NCBI GenBank assembly: GCA_021820805.1
Contig: JAKADF010000178.1
Coordinates: forward strand, 1 to 6,932
Direction: 5' to 3'
Length of the DNA stretch: 6,932 nt
Source: Bacillota bacterium
GTDB taxonomy: Bacteria > Bacillota > Bacilli > Alicyclobacillales > Alicyclobacillaceae
Shown: one piece after another, positions 6,768 to 6,932 of the stretch
Layout of the letters: the number at the start of each line of letters is the position of its first letter
Position numbering within the stretch: position 1 is the first letter of the stretch
The notes under the pieces: model-generated
Databases searched by the model: none
The model's input: only the letters and a program-made list of their open reading frames with translations
What the model was told of the DNA's origin: nothing
Made by a program: the position numbers and the translations under genes

Positions 6768-6773
6768 AGAAAA

Positions 6774-6802
6774 AGTATAACAAGAATCGTCAAAAATTTG
6801 AA
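6774..6802 (-). promoter_or_regulatory. Probable promoter of the oppDFCB operon
   Basis: On the minus strand, -35 TTCAAA (6797-6802), a 17-nt spacer and -10 TATACT (6774-6779) are preceded by an extended TG (TGT-TATACT). The -10 matches consensus at 5 of 6 and the -35 at 4 of 6. Weaker alternatives are TTGTTA (6778-6783) with TATGAA (6754-6759), and TTGCAT (6825-6830) with TATGTT (6802-6807). The region from here to the window end is AT-rich and shows no convincing gene. Confidence 0.5.
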
Positions 6803-6932
6803 ACATATAATTTTGGTAAACGTTATGCAAATAACCTCTTTTCAGACACATAATTTTAATTTAGACTTTCAATTTTTGCGTATAAATTTTACAAATACGA
6901 AAATGATACGGTCATGGATACCTACCATAAAT

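Noticed and set aside
6903..6932. Possible start of a divergent plus-strand gene at the right edge (ATG at 6903 or 6914)
   Set aside because: No ribosome binding site precedes either ATG, and fewer than 10 codons remain before the window ends.
6661..6932. CodY box, T-box or known riboswitch upstream of oppD
   Set aside because: The closest AT-rich match (AATTTTTGACGATT near 6786-6799) departs from the CodY consensus in its second half, and no T-box specifier or antiterminator motif was found.

Overview
The window holds a complete dipeptide/oligopeptide ABC importer of the Opp/Dpp type and a three-gene tRNA cluster, all on the minus strand. The moderate GC content, strong GGAGG-type Shine-Dalgarno sites, a lipoprotein solute-binding protein, GTG starts, CCA-encoding tRNA genes and U-tract terminators all suggest a Gram-positive bacterium of the Bacillota (Bacillus/Alicyclobacillus-like). 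Genus cannot be fixed from this sequence.

Read in the direction of transcription (right to left), the layout is as follows. An upstream region (6640-6932) carries a likely extended -10 promoter and a leader of about 130 nt. Next come oppD (5668-6639) and oppF (4687-5655), the two ATPases, then oppC (3704-4612) and oppB (2762-3688), the two permeases. A perfect 9-bp-stem terminator follows (2701-2731). After it lie a very AT-rich stretch, a separate promoter with a consensus -10 box, and oppA (727-2445), the substrate-binding lipoprotein. A second terminator lies just after oppA (646-685). A further promoter (537-565) then drives tRNA-Lys(UUU), tRNA-Gly(GCC) and tRNA-Ser(UGA), which end in a long hairpin terminator (71-118).

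Functionally, the OppA lipoprotein would capture peptides outside the membrane and deliver them to the OppB-OppC channel, with ATP hydrolysis by the OppD-OppF heterodimer powering import. All catalytic ABC motifs are present in both ATPases. Both also keep the four C-terminal cysteines that ligate an iron-sulfur cluster in characterised relatives. Peptide length specificity (oligo- versus dipeptide, or another substrate such as nickel or a sugar oligomer) cannot be read from the sequence, so the opp names are by family.

I see no mobile element, CRISPR array, defence gene or clearly new system. The more interesting points are architectural. The gene order is D-F-C-B-A, and oppA is cut off from the rest by a terminator and given its own promoter. 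Structured elements also sit between the tRNA genes and in both long leaders.
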